A DNA stretch of 20,717 nucleotides, from the IMG/VR virus record IMGVR_UViG_3300024353_000206, positions 1 through 20,717 of that record, one strand, 5' to 3'. This DNA is from a virus. Shown here piece by piece: positions 1-7,076 of this stretch. The position numbers and the translations under genes were made by a program. The notes below the pieces were generated by a model, which was not told where the DNA came from, made no database searches, and saw nothing but the letters and a program-made list of their open reading frames with translations. The stretch's first letter is position 1, and every line of letters begins with the position of its first letter.

Positions 1-138
1 ATGACGCTTGCCAGAGGGTGGGCTGTGCGACTGTACGGGCTGGTGTTTCGCTTGTTGATCGTCGTGGTGCCTCAGGCCGGTGAACTGGATGTTATCCTGG
101 ACATACTGGATGGAGAGAACGATGAGCGGATTCTATGA
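1..138 (+). CDS. short hydrophobic ORF, possibly partial
   Basis: An open frame runs from the first base (ATG) to a TGA at 136-138 and would encode 45 residues. The first 25 residues are hydrophobic with a few arginines and the tail is acidic (DILDGENDERIL). It overlaps the following gene by 17 bases, which is common in tightly packed phage operons. Because the window begins exactly here I cannot see a ribosome site, and the ATG may be internal to a longer gene. I do not recognise a family. The coding call rests only on the uninterrupted frame and the overlap. Confidence 0.35.
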   Translation: MTLARGWAVRLYGLVFRLLIVVVPQAGELDVILDILDGENDERIL

Positions 139-424
139 CAACATGTTCTCCGACGACGAGCTACTGGACGTCGGTCGGCTAGCCACGGCCGGTGACGTCT
201 CTGTGGATCAGGAAATCAGCATGCTGCGAATCGCGATGAGACGCGTTCTCGAAGCGCCCATAGATCCCGCCAGGGCCCTGCAACTCCTAGGGCGCGCGTG
301 CGGTCAACTGGCCACACTGATGCGCGCCAAGAGGGCCCTGTCCGGTGAGGCGGCCGATGGCCTGGCAGGCGCCTTTGCCAAGGCCCTGGATGAATTGTCT
401 ACGGAGCTAGGGATTGAGCTCTAG
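122..424 (+). CDS. small hypothetical phage protein upstream of portal
   Basis: This 100-residue protein starts at ATG 122, chosen because GGAGAG lies a few bases upstream; a longer in-frame start at 80 has no such site. The sequence is predicted to be largely alpha-helical: an acidic N-terminus (SDDELLDVGRLA), then a helix with EISMLRIAMRRVLE, then a helical region rich in Leu, Ala and Arg (LLGRACGQLATLMRAKRALSG). Size, helical character and a place just ahead of the portal gene would fit a small terminase subunit or a small head-morphogenesis protein. No DNA-binding motif is clear to me, so I leave the function open. Codon use is like that of the neighbouring phage genes. Confidence 0.7.
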   Translation: MSGFYDNMFSDDELLDVGRLATAGDVSVDQEISMLRIAMRRVLEAPIDPARALQLLGRACGQLATLMRAKRALSGEAADGLAGAFAKALDELSTELGIEL

Positions 425-521
425 TAGTGGTAGGGGGCCGAAGTCAGCCGAGGTCGCACTGGAGAGATAGGCTCGCAGGGACTGAAGCCCCCACCGTTTT
501 CCATCAGGAGTGTGAGGTGTA

Positions 522-776
522 ATGCAACCCAACGGAGAGGGAGTCAAGAGGCTGAAAGAAGTTCTGCGGAGATATCGCAGCACCCGGGCCAGAGGGGTCA
601 CCGTGGATCAGAGGCCGGGCTGCGTGTACGGCATGCTGACCAGAGAAGAACTGGAGGAGCTGACCAAGCAGATGGAAGAGCTGAGGACCACACTGAACAA
701 GATCTACGTCTCTGTACTCCTGATGCTCATCGGCCTCGTCGTCAACATCATGCTGGACAAGCTGGGGGTGCTATGA
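522..776 (+). CDS. small single-helix membrane protein, overlaps portal
   Basis: Eighty-four residues from ATG 522, preceded by AGGAGTGTGAGG, a plausible ribosome site. The N-terminal half is basic (KRLKEVLRRYRSTRARG). A short coiled-coil-like stretch follows (LTREELEELTKQMEELRTTLNKIY), then one C-terminal hydrophobic helix (VSVLLMLIGLVVNIML) at about residues 63-79. The stop codon overlaps the portal start as ATGA (773-776), so the two are translationally coupled. A small protein with a coiled coil and one membrane helix could be a holin, spanin-like or superinfection factor, but the position ahead of the portal gives no firm answer. Function unknown. Confidence 0.7.
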   Translation: MQPNGEGVKRLKEVLRRYRSTRARGVTVDQRPGCVYGMLTREELEELTKQMEELRTTLNKIYVSVLLMLIGLVVNIMLDKLGVL

Positions 777-2158
777 ACTGGTCTTTCGACCCTTCGTCAT
801 GGCTCAAGACAAGTACAGCCTTCGGCCTGATCAGGACGAGGCTGGCGGAGCGGATCTTCGGTGACGTGATGGATCGTCGGGTGGCGGCGGCGGTCAAGGT
901 GGTCGACAACAAGTGGTGGGACCAGGTCGGCGGCGGTGCCGGCCCTCAAGACAAGAAATGGTGGGAGCTACGGGATGACTTCGAGGATGCACTGGAGGCC
1001 TGGCGGACAAATCCGCTGGCCTTCCGCATCGTAGCGCTCACGACGGACTACGTGGTCGGCAGCGGCGTGCAGATATCGTCACCTGTGAAGTACGTGGACA
1101 AGTTCATCGGCGACTTCTGGAACCATCGTCAAAACAAGATGGGCATGAGGATCTATACCTGGTGTGACGAGCTCACCAGGTCTGGCGAGCTTTACGTGGT
1201 GCTGTTCACGAATCCTGCGGACGGCATGAGCTACGTCCGGACGATCCCCGCCGTGAAAATCAACGAGATCGAGACCGATCCGGACGATCTGGAGAGAGAG
1301 TTACGGTACCACGAGATCCGCCACGATGACCCTGTCAATGGCAAGTGGTGGTCGTCCTGGGCTGGTGGCAAGGATGACGTCGAGACACCGGTGGTGCTGC
1401 ACTACGCTATCAACCGTGCCGTGGGGTGCGTCCGGGGTCAAGGTGACCTGGTGGCGATCCTGGGCTGGCTGCGGCGCTACAAGGAATGGCTGGAAGACCG
1501 GGTACGGGTCAATCGTTACAAGAATGCGTTTCTATGGCACGTGCACCTGGAAGGTGCAGGGCCTGGTGACGTGGAATCGAAACAGACTCAATACTCGAAG
1601 CCTCCGTCTCCTGGGTCGGTGATCGTGACTGACGAAACTGAGACGTGGACACCTGTCCAGCCGAAGATTCAAGCGGAGGACGTGAAGGATGATGGCAAGG
1701 CTCTGAGACTGATGATCGCTGCTGGTGCTGGGGTTCCGCTGCACTACCTGAGCGAAGGCGAAAGTGCAACCAGGGCAACCGCAAAGGAGATGACGGGTCC
1801 GACGGTGCGCCATTATGAGCACCGTCAGTTGTTCTTCTGCGACGTGCTGCTGGACGTGATCGAGAAGGCGGCGTACAGGGCAAAGGTCGCGGGTCGGATG
1901 GATCACCATCCTCGCGGTGGACTTCAGTTGGGGTATACGGTGGCCGACCTGCGCGAAGAGGACAGCGTCAAGGTAGCGGAGGCTGGCAAGACAATCATGG
2001 AGTACCTGGCGGGCATGAAGTTGCAGCGGTGGATCACTGACCGGAAGGCGATGGAGTTGGCGTACAAGTTCATCGGCGAGGTCGTGGACGTCGAGGCTCT
2101 GATCAAGGAGCTTGCTGAGCAGGTCGACGGGTCGGGTGCGTCGGAGCGAGACGGTTAG
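773..2158 (+). CDS. phage portal protein
   Basis: A 461-residue protein starting at ATG 773, coupled to the gene before by an ATGA overlap. The frame is open upstream to 512, but that part reads as out-of-frame shadow of the preceding gene. Portal proteins form the dodecameric ring at one capsid vertex through which DNA is packaged and leaves. Support: the segment NPLAFRIVALTTDYVVGSGV (about residues 70-89) is typical of portal N-termini, followed by the alpha/beta wing-like region and a helical C-terminus containing SATRATAKEMTGPTVRHYEHRQ, where portals carry their stem and crown helices. The length matches SPP1 gp6-like and HK97-like portals (about 400-550). The nearby capsid and terminase genes support the call. 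Confidence 0.85.
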   Translation: MNWSFDPSSWLKTSTAFGLIRTRLAERIFGDVMDRRVAAAVKVVDNKWWDQVGGGAGPQDKKWWELRDDFEDALEAWRTNPLAFRIVALTTDYVVGSGVQISSPVKYVDKFIGDFWNHRQNKMGMRIYTWCDELTRSGELYVVLFTNPADGMSYVRTIPAVKINEIETDPDDLERELRYHEIRHDDPVNGKWWSSWAGGKDDVETPVVLHYAINRAVGCVRGQGDLVAILGWLRRYKEWLEDRVRVNRYKNAFLWHVHLEGAGPGDVESKQTQYSKPPSPGSVIVTDETETWTPVQPKIQAEDVKDDGKALRLMIAAGAGVPLHYLSEGESATRATAKEMTGPTVRHYEHRQLFFCDVLLDVIEKAAYRAKVAGRMDHHPRGGLQLGYTVADLREEDSVKVAEAGKTIMEYLAGMKLQRWITDRKAMELAYKFIGEVVDVEALIKELAEQVDGSGASERDG

Positions 2159-2160
2159 TG

Positions 2161-2215
2161 GGTCTTATTATTGGTCTTATCATTCTTTTTTATCATTCTT
2201 TGGTCTTATCATTCT
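2161..2215 (+). repeat. T-rich short direct repeats after portal gene
   Basis: The 16-base string TTGGTCTTATCATTCT occurs at 2171-2186 and again at 2200-2215. Its core TTATCATTCT occurs a third time at 2190-2199, and a degenerate copy (GGTCTTATTATT) begins at 2161. The block is strongly AT-rich in a GC-rich neighbourhood and lies directly between the portal stop and the first 42-bp dyad element. It could be a promoter or protein-binding region; no clear -35/-10 pair stands out. Confidence 0.6.
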
Positions 2216-2222
2216 GATGATC

Positions 2223-2264
2223 TGGTGACAGGCGAGAGGATGGCCATGGCCACGGTTGTCGCCA
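2223..2264 (+). promoter_or_regulatory. 42-bp dyad element, copy A
   Basis: Left arm TGGTGACAG (2223-2231) and right arm TGTCGCCA (2257-2264) form an inverted repeat with one G-U wobble if transcribed. A palindrome TGGCCA is centred exactly on the element's two-fold axis, inside a larger TGGCCATGGCCA. The ribosome site GGGAGGGAGG of the zinc-finger gene follows within 10 bases. Member of a 17-copy family in this window. Confidence 0.8.
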
Positions 2265-2283
2265 AAGGGAGGGAGGTTTCAAG

Positions 2284-2634
2284 GTGAAGTGCGAGGTTTG
2301 CGGGAAGGGGTACCAGACACGGTCGGGGTTGCGGCGGCACATGAAGGCGGTGCATGCCGGCGACGGGCCTGCTGCGGAGGTTGCGGCGAAGGACGAGGCG
2401 GGTCCGACCGTTGCGGGCCAGATTACAGCGGAGGACTACGGGCTGGTGCAGGTGTCAGCGGAGGTGATACGGGACCTGGCCGGTGGGTCTCAGGAGAACA
2501 TGGAAGCGTTTTTCGTGGCGTGCAAGGAATTGGGCGTCGAGGCGAAGGACGTGATGGGGCTCAAGGTGTACGACGACAAGGTGGTGATCATCGAGGGACC
2601 TACGGGGTGGAAGCGGGTCTGGCGGCGAGAGTAG
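2284..2634 (+). CDS. C2H2 zinc-finger phage protein
   Basis: This 116-residue protein starts with GTG 2284, eight bases after GGGAGGGAGG. The N-terminus is a textbook single C2H2 finger: C3-x2-C6-x12-H19-x4-H24, with aromatic Y10 and hydrophobic L16 in the usual core positions. The rest (residues 45-116) is a mixed alpha/beta domain that I do not recognise, ending in basic residues (GWKRVWRRE). Single C2H2 fingers are uncommon in bacteria but known from Ros/MucR-like regulators and various phage proteins. Its place between portal and protease-capsid suggests a head-assembly accessory or a regulator of late genes. A 42-bp dyad element sits directly upstream, so it could be the factor that reads those elements, but that is speculation. 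Confidence 0.75.
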   Translation: MKCEVCGKGYQTRSGLRRHMKAVHAGDGPAAEVAAKDEAGPTVAGQITAEDYGLVQVSAEVIRDLAGGSQENMEAFFVACKELGVEAKDVMGLKVYDDKVVIIEGPTGWKRVWRRE

Positions 2635-2637
2635 GCT

Positions 2638-2670
2638 GGAGATTGCTTCGCTGTGCTCGCAATGACAGGG
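2638..2670 (+). repeat. dispersed host-type repeat, copy 1
   Basis: A 33-base string beginning GGAGATTGCTTCGCTG and ending CGCAATGACAGGG recurs at 5904-5936 with a single difference (T/C in the middle). ATTGC and GCAAT at its flanks are self-complementary. It sits in the 49-base gap between the zinc-finger and protease-capsid genes. I associate this kind of short repeat with intergenic spacers of Chloroflexota and related genomes, from memory and not from a search. Confidence 0.75.
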
Positions 2671-2683
2671 TGGGAGGCAGACG

Positions 2684-4729
2684 ATGGGTGAAAAGGTGCT
2701 CGAAGATCGCGCTCGGCTGGCGCTCGATGTGGACCTGGCGGCAAGTGATGGTGGCGCTCGGTATGCAGTGACGCTGGTCAAGGCTGGCGACACTCTGCAT
2801 GGGTGGCGGTTCCCTGCGCCTGTGCTGGCGGCTGCGGTGGGCCAGTTCGAGGGTGCAAGCTGCTTTGTGGACCACGTCGGGTGGCTACAAGCTGGGGCAA
2901 GCGTGCGAGACCTGGTCGGTGTGATAGCCGACGTGGGTTGGGATGCGGACGTTGGAGACCGCGGGGGTATATCGGGTCGCCTGCGTCTGAGCAACGCGCC
3001 GGCTGCCGAGTGGGTTGAGAACCTGGTGGACCAGATCATCGAGGACCGCGGTAACGGTCTCCCTGTGCCGAACGTGGGTCTGAGTGCTGACGTTTTCTGT
3101 GGGTACATCTACGAGGGTCGAACGAAGGTGGCGACTGTGGTTCGGTCGGTGTACTCGGTGGACGTGGTTTTCTATCCCGCCGCTGGCGGGTCGTTTGATC
3201 GTGTCTTGAATAGTGTGACGCGAATAAAAGGGGGTGTAGAGATGGCAAAGGAGAAAGTGACAGAGGATGGCAAGGCTGTGGATTCGGTCGCCGCGTCGGT
3301 AGCCCCTGGCTCCGGCGAGGACCGAGTGATCGCGAAGGAGATCCCGCCTCCGGGTGGGGTCGAGGCAGTGCAGACCGCGGTAGCGGTCGAGGCGGCGACG
3401 GCTGCTGATGCAGCCTCTCAGCAGGCAGAGGCTTTGCTACGGAGCCAGTGCCAGACGGTGCTCGAAGGGGCGCTGACCTGGTGCGACTTGCCGCAACCAA
3501 TGAAGGATGCGGTCAGGGTACAGTTCAGCGGCCGGGTGTTTGCACCCGAGACGCTGGACGCTGAGATCGAGCGGTACCGGACGATGCTGGCGGGCATGCT
3601 AGAGGACAAAGTGATCAGGGGTGCCGGCGACGCGCTGGACGGTGCGAACGTGTCAGGGATGCTGACGAGTATGGACCGCATCGAGCTTGCCTTCGAGCGA
3701 CTGATGGGGTTGGAGATAGCCGACTCACATTCGGACGTGGCACGGCTGTCTGGCATCCGCGAGATGTACCTCATGATGACCGGCGACTACGACTTTTATG
3801 GCCGGTTCTTCCCTGAGCGAGTCCAGTTGTCGAACGTGACCACAGCCTCAATGACGAGTGTGGTCAAGAACGTGCTCAACAAGCTGCTGTTGAAGGCGTA
3901 CAACGTGCGGCCTCGGTGGTGGTCTCCGATCGCCTACGAGGAGGACTTCGGGACTCTGAACCAGATCACGTGGATGAAGTCTGGTGGCATTGGCAACCTG
4001 CCAACGGTGGTGGAAGGTGCAGCGTACACGGAGCTTGACTGGTCGGACAACGAGGAGACAGCGGACTTCCTGAAGAAGGGTGGCTACATCGGCATCACCC
4101 TGGAGATGATGGACCGTGACGACGTGGGAGCGGTTCGCAGGGTACCTCGCGAGATCGGCAATGCGGCATGGCGGACTTTGTCGGGTCTGGTCTCGGCGTT
4201 GTTCACGGCCAATGCTGGGGTAGGTCCGACGATGGCCGACACGGTGGCGCTGTTCGATGCGGCGGGCCACACCAACCTGCTCACCACGGCCCTCAGTGCG
4301 GCGCAGTGGGACGTCGTGATCCAGGCGGTGTACCAGCAAACGGAGCCGACGTCGGCGGCGGTGCTGGGCATCCGGCCTCAGTTCCTCTTGGTGCCGATCG
4401 AGCTTGAGCGGACGGCGATGACGATCCTCGAACAGCCGTGGTCGGACACCGACAACAAGCATTACCTGGAGCCTCGGTACAAGAGTTCCCGGGTGGTGAC
4501 GGTGCCGGAGTGGACGGATGCCAACGACTGGGCCGCGGTGTGCGCACCGGAGGACTGCCCTGGCGTTTGCATCGGGTACAGGTATGGGCGTTCTCCTGAG
4601 TTGTTCGTGGCAGATGACCAGGTGGTGGGGTCGATGTTCACGAATGACGAGATGCGTATCAAGTGCAGGTTCTTCGTGGCGGTCGGTGTTGCTGACTACC
4701 GTCCGCTGCACAAGAGCAACGTGGCATAG
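2684..4729 (+). CDS. fused prohead protease-scaffold-major capsid protein
   Basis: A 681-residue protein from ATG 2684, six bases after GGGAGG. Residues 1-180 resemble a prohead serine protease: H64 in CFVDHVGW and S134 in NVGLSADVFC are the likely catalytic pair, followed by VYSVDVVFYPAAGGSFDRVL, a typical end of that domain. Residues 185-300 are Ala/Glu/Gln-rich and low in structure, as in a scaffold (delta) segment. Residues about 340-681 look like a Mu gpT/HK97-fold major capsid protein (for example RPRWWSPIAYEEDFGTL and NAAWRTLSGLVSALFTAN). In most phages these are two or three genes. An internal ATG at 3242 (residue 187) has its own ribosome site, so a 495-residue scaffold-capsid product is probably made from the same frame, giving excess capsid over protease. 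Confidence 0.85.
   Translation: MGEKVLEDRARLALDVDLAASDGGARYAVTLVKAGDTLHGWRFPAPVLAAAVGQFEGASCFVDHVGWLQAGASVRDLVGVIADVGWDADVGDRGGISGRLRLSNAPAAEWVENLVDQIIEDRGNGLPVPNVGLSADVFCGYIYEGRTKVATVVRSVYSVDVVFYPAAGGSFDRVLNSVTRIKGGVEMAKEKVTEDGKAVDSVAASVAPGSGEDRVIAKEIPPPGGVEAVQTAVAVEAATAADAASQQAEALLRSQCQTVLEGALTWCDLPQPMKDAVRVQFSGRVFAPETLDAEIERYRTMLAGMLEDKVIRGAGDALDGANVSGMLTSMDRIELAFERLMGLEIADSHSDVARLSGIREMYLMMTGDYDFYGRFFPERVQLSNVTTASMTSVVKNVLNKLLLKAYNVRPRWWSPIAYEEDFGTLNQITWMKSGGIGNLPTVVEGAAYTELDWSDNEETADFLKKGGYIGITLEMMDRDDVGAVRRVPREIGNAAWRTLSGLVSALFTANAGVGPTMADTVALFDAAGHTNLLTTALSAAQWDVVIQAVYQQTEPTSAAVLGIRPQFLLVPIELERTAMTILEQPWSDTDNKHYLEPRYKSSRVVTVPEWTDANDWAAVCAPEDCPGVCIGYRYGRSPELFVADDQVVGSMFTNDEMRIKCRFFVAVGVADYRPLHKSNVA
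3227..3244 (+). promoter_or_regulatory. internal ribosome site for nested scaffold-capsid product
   Basis: AAAAGGGGGTG followed seven bases later by ATG 3242, in frame inside the protease-capsid gene at the junction between protease-like and scaffold-like regions. The stretch before it (GACGCGAATA) is more AT-rich than the surrounding coding DNA. The arrangement parallels nested scaffold genes of lambda-type phages. Confidence 0.6.
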
Positions 4730-4752
4730 AGCGAGTGGCGCGAGAAGGTGGA

Positions 4753-4804
4753 TGGTGACAGGTGGCGACTGGATCGGATCCGAGCTGACGATTATCTGTC
4801 ACCA
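4753..4804 (+). promoter_or_regulatory. dyad element, copy B (52 bp)
   Basis: Arms TGGTGACAG (4753-4761) and CTGTCACCA (4796-4804) are perfectly complementary over nine bases. The central palindrome TCGGATCCGA (4774-4783) is centred exactly on the axis of the arms (4778.5). It is the most symmetrical member of the family, and is followed by AAGGGAGG and the GTG of the holin-like gene. Confidence 0.8.
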
Positions 4805-4831
4805 TTCAGGTCGGAAAAGGGAGGATGGACT

Positions 4832-5296
4832 GTGAAGTCAAGGGTGGTGGTTACGGTGGTGGCGTTGGTGGCGCTGTTGGCGGTGGCGCTGCTGGTGTCT
4901 CGGCCGGCGGGTGCGATGGGTGCCGTGACGCCTCCAAGCGAGGGGTCAAGTCTGACGCCACAGTTTGTGGTGAGCATGGTAGCGGGATTGTTGGCGCTGG
5001 CTCTCGAGGTCGTGCCTGGACTGAGAGAATGGTGGTCTAAGCTGACCTGGGAGGCGAAGCGGTTCGCGTGGTTGATAGGCTGCGTGGTCGTTGGCAGCGG
5101 ACCTTGGGTGTTGGGATGTATCGCTCAACGGTTCGGGCTGGACCTGACGGGCCTGGTGATGGTGTCGGCTTGCGATGCGGACTCTTTCGTGCAGGGCCTA
5201 CAGATCGCTTTCCTGGCCTACTTCGCTAGCCAGTCCGTCCATGGGCTAAGCGTGGCGGGCCTCAAAGCGGCCGGGGTCTACCACAGGACGAGCTAA
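4832..5296 (+). CDS. multi-pass membrane protein, holin-like
   Basis: A 154-residue protein starting at GTG 4832, seven bases after AAGGGAGG; the frame is open further upstream through the dyad element, but without a ribosome site. Residues 1-28 look like a signal peptide or first membrane helix (VVVTVVALVALLAVALLVS, then AGA). Three more hydrophobic stretches follow: around VVSMVAGLLALALEVV, FAWLIGCVVVGSGPWVLG and LQIAFLAYFASQSVHGL, separated by a charged loop (REWWSKLTWEAKRF). Small proteins with several helices in a phage late region are often holins, which open the inner membrane so that endolysin can reach the wall. The distance from the lysis genes at 9.7 kb weakens the call; a membrane-anchored virion protein is an alternative. 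Confidence 0.65.
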   Translation: MKSRVVVTVVALVALLAVALLVSRPAGAMGAVTPPSEGSSLTPQFVVSMVAGLLALALEVVPGLREWWSKLTWEAKRFAWLIGCVVVGSGPWVLGCIAQRFGLDLTGLVMVSACDADSFVQGLQIAFLAYFASQSVHGLSVAGLKAAGVYHRTS

Positions 5297-5331
5297 GGCA
5301 GCGGGTACAAGAGACTCTAGGAGGTCTGAAC

Positions 5332-5706
5332 ATGGCGAACGAAGTGATGCGGGTAATCTCGTTTAGCAAGTCGCCTCTGATCGATACCGATGGCGTGATC
5401 GACTTCCAGGCGTTGGAGGACATGACGATCGTTGGCGTGTCCCTCTGTGCGACGGTGTTCACCGGCACACCGACGGGATTCACCGTGGACATCCAGGACG
5501 ATGGTGCCGACGTCATCGCGGCGATCACGGCGAACACGGCATTGACGCCTGGGGTGTGGCAGTCGGTGCACATGGGAGGCACCGAGGATGCGGTGCACAT
5601 CGCGGCCGGCAGCGAGGTCGAAGTGGACATGAACCTGACGGGTGGGTCTGCGCCAACGGCGGAATTTACGCTGGTTATCTGGTACCTGGGTGGTGCACAG
5701 GGCTAG
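5332..5706 (+). CDS. small beta-rich virion-associated protein
   Basis: A 124-residue protein from ATG 5332, preceded by AGGAGG at good spacing. It is rich in Thr, Val, Asp and Gly with alternating hydrophobic residues and no membrane helix: FQALEDMTIVGVSLCATVFTG at about residues 20-40, then VDIQDDGADVIAAITANTALTPGVWQSV, and a C-terminal strand pattern FTLVIWYLGGAQG. The pattern suits a beta-sandwich, as in capsid decoration, head-fibre or tail-fibre tip proteins. The smaller protein at 6807-7076 shares the themes VYDE/DGADVIAAITS, so the two may be related. I do not recognise a named family. Confidence 0.7.
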   Translation: MANEVMRVISFSKSPLIDTDGVIDFQALEDMTIVGVSLCATVFTGTPTGFTVDIQDDGADVIAAITANTALTPGVWQSVHMGGTEDAVHIAAGSEVEVDMNLTGGSAPTAEFTLVIWYLGGAQG

Positions 5707-5707
5707 A

Positions 5708-5846
5708 GTGGATTGGAATTCGATCATGGCCGCCTGGCCGTGGTCGTGCGAGTGTGGCGCGTGGGCGAGCGTGCTGCTCTCGCTGTTACCTCCGATGGGA
5801 GGCTGGGGCCTGGGGGTGGTGCCCCTGGCCCCGCCTCCTCCGCTAG
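5708..5846 (+). other. spacer with strong hairpin and a doubtful small ORF
   Basis: This gap holds a GC-rich imperfect hairpin of the form GGGGCC-T-GGGG, loop, CCCC-T-GGCCCC at about 5805-5835. An open frame starting at GTG 5708 or ATG 5726 would read MAAWPWSCECGAWASVLL and continue through the next dyad element to 5986. The Trp-rich start looks protein-like, but there is no good ribosome site and the frame's end is translated repeat DNA, so I do not call it a gene. Confidence 0.3.
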
Positions 5847-5888
5847 TGGTGACAGATGGATCTCCAGGATCCGGAAAGTTTGTCACCA
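5847..5888 (+). promoter_or_regulatory. 42-bp dyad element, copy C
   Basis: Left arm TGGTGACAG (5847-5855) and right arm TGTCACCA (5881-5888), perfectly complementary over eight bases. The centre contains GGATCC (5867-5872) within an interrupted palindrome. AAGGGAGG follows immediately. Confidence 0.8.
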
Positions 5889-5903
5889 AGGGAGGGACGC
5901 GGT

Positions 5904-5936
5904 GGAGATTGCTTCGCTGCGCTCGCAATGACAGGG
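5904..5936 (+). repeat. dispersed host-type repeat, copy 2
   Basis: Second copy of the 33-base repeat at 2638-2670, with one base different. It separates the ribosome site at 5888-5895 from the baseplate gene start. Read from GTG 5902 it makes a nine-codon micro-ORF that ends in TGA overlapping ATG 5928. Confidence 0.75.
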
Positions 5937-5942
5937 GGGCTG

Positions 5943-6791
5943 GTGGACGTTCAACGAGGGGTAGTCAGGGCGTACGATTCCGCTAATCACCAGGCCGACG
6001 TCCTGGTGTACGGGTCAATGAGCCGCGTGATCCTCGGTGTGCCGGTGTCTGACAGTATCGCTCCGGAACTGATGGCGGTTGGTGCGAACTGCGGTCTGGT
6101 GGTCTTCTCGCCTGGCGACACCGGTGTGGTCGTGTGCACCTTTGGTGCGACGGCGGTGCCTCCCTTTGGTCCAAGGCTGGGAGTGATGGACCTGGTGGGC
6201 GCGTGGCGCGACGGGTTCTGGGGAGACAGTCTGCACAGCCAATATGCCACGAGGATCGACGTCGGCGGGACCGTCGGGTTGATGGATGCGGCCCATGGTG
6301 GCGAGATTCGACTGAGGGTCGGGAATGCGGATGCAAGGGAAACTCACTTGGTTCTCGGCAGCGTAGCCGGCGGCTTCGATACCCTCAATGCTTCTTCGGG
6401 CTGGGTTATGCTGGCCAGGTTCAAGGTGGTCCCGCTGACTAGCGTGATTCACTGGATGGGCGCTTGTTCTCAGCCGGGTCTCACGACTGACAGAATCATG
6501 GTTGGCCTCTATAACGGGTCGGCGTACTGGATGATGCGGGTTACTGCCAGCGGGTCGAGCAGTAACGTATATTCGACGGTGGTCGCGGATTCGGAGTGGC
6601 ATCTGCACGCTCTGGACGTGACTAGCGAGCGGGTGAAGTACTTCGTCGACGGCGAGTTAGTGGCAACGTGCACTGAGAACATCCCGACCGGTGTGGTGAT
6701 CACTCCGACGATCCGGTGTCGGAACTATAGTGCTGCGTACAAGTATTTCTACATGGGTGAGTGGTGGGTGATTCCGAGGGGATTGGTGTAG
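5943..6791 (+). CDS. gpV-like baseplate protein with lectin-like C-terminus
   Basis: About 282 residues from GTG 5943, which has GGGGGG just upstream; ATG 5928 in the same frame is an alternative but lies inside a dispersed repeat. Residues 1-70 (VQRGVVRAYDSANHQADVLVYGS ... GLVVFSPGDTGVVVCTFGA) have the rhythm of the OB-fold N-terminus of gpV/gp5-type baseplate spike proteins. The remainder, with DSEWHLHALDVTSERVKYFVDGELVATCTE near the end, matches the concanavalin/LamG fold used for glycan binding. The likely role is a tail-tip or fibre protein that contacts the host surface. The fold calls rest on pattern only. Confidence 0.65.
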   Translation: MDVQRGVVRAYDSANHQADVLVYGSMSRVILGVPVSDSIAPELMAVGANCGLVVFSPGDTGVVVCTFGATAVPPFGPRLGVMDLVGAWRDGFWGDSLHSQYATRIDVGGTVGLMDAAHGGEIRLRVGNADARETHLVLGSVAGGFDTLNASSGWVMLARFKVVPLTSVIHWMGACSQPGLTTDRIMVGLYNGSAYWMMRVTASGSSSNVYSTVVADSEWHLHALDVTSERVKYFVDGELVATCTENIPTGVVITPTIRCRNYSAAYKYFYMGEWWVIPRGLV

Positions 6792-6806
6792 GCAAGGGAG
6801 GAAGTG

Positions 6807-7076
6807 ATGGCTGACATTTACGCTTACTCGTATCTCGATGCGTCTGGTCTGGTGAAGACGGGGCCTGGGGTCCTGCACTCGGTGACGGTGTCGGCGGCGG
6901 CGGCTGCTGTGACGGCGACGGTGTACGACGAGGTCGCTGGTGCTGGCGACGTGATCGCGGTGATCACGTCGATAGTGAATGACACCAAGTGCGCCATCTT
7001 CGACGTCGCGTTTGGCGTGGGCTGCTACGTGACGCTGGCCGGCGCTGGCGGCATGGCGACGGTGGCTTTCGAGTGA
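6807..7076 (+). CDS. small beta-rich phage protein
   Basis: An 89-residue protein from ATG 6807 (GTG 6804 also possible), five to six bases after AAGGGAGG. The composition is Ala, Val, Thr and Gly with alternating hydrophobic residues, for example VLHSVTVSAAAAAVTATVYD and AFGVGCYVTLAGAGGMATVAFE, as in small beta-sandwich head-decoration or fibre proteins. A block around DVIAVITS resembles DVIAAITA in the 124-residue protein at 5332, suggesting distant paralogues. Its stop overlaps the GTG of the next gene (GTGA, 7073-7076), so it is coupled to the adaptor gene. Confidence 0.65.
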   Translation: MADIYAYSYLDASGLVKTGPGVLHSVTVSAAAAAVTATVYDEVAGAGDVIAVITSIVNDTKCAIFDVAFGVGCYVTLAGAGGMATVAFE

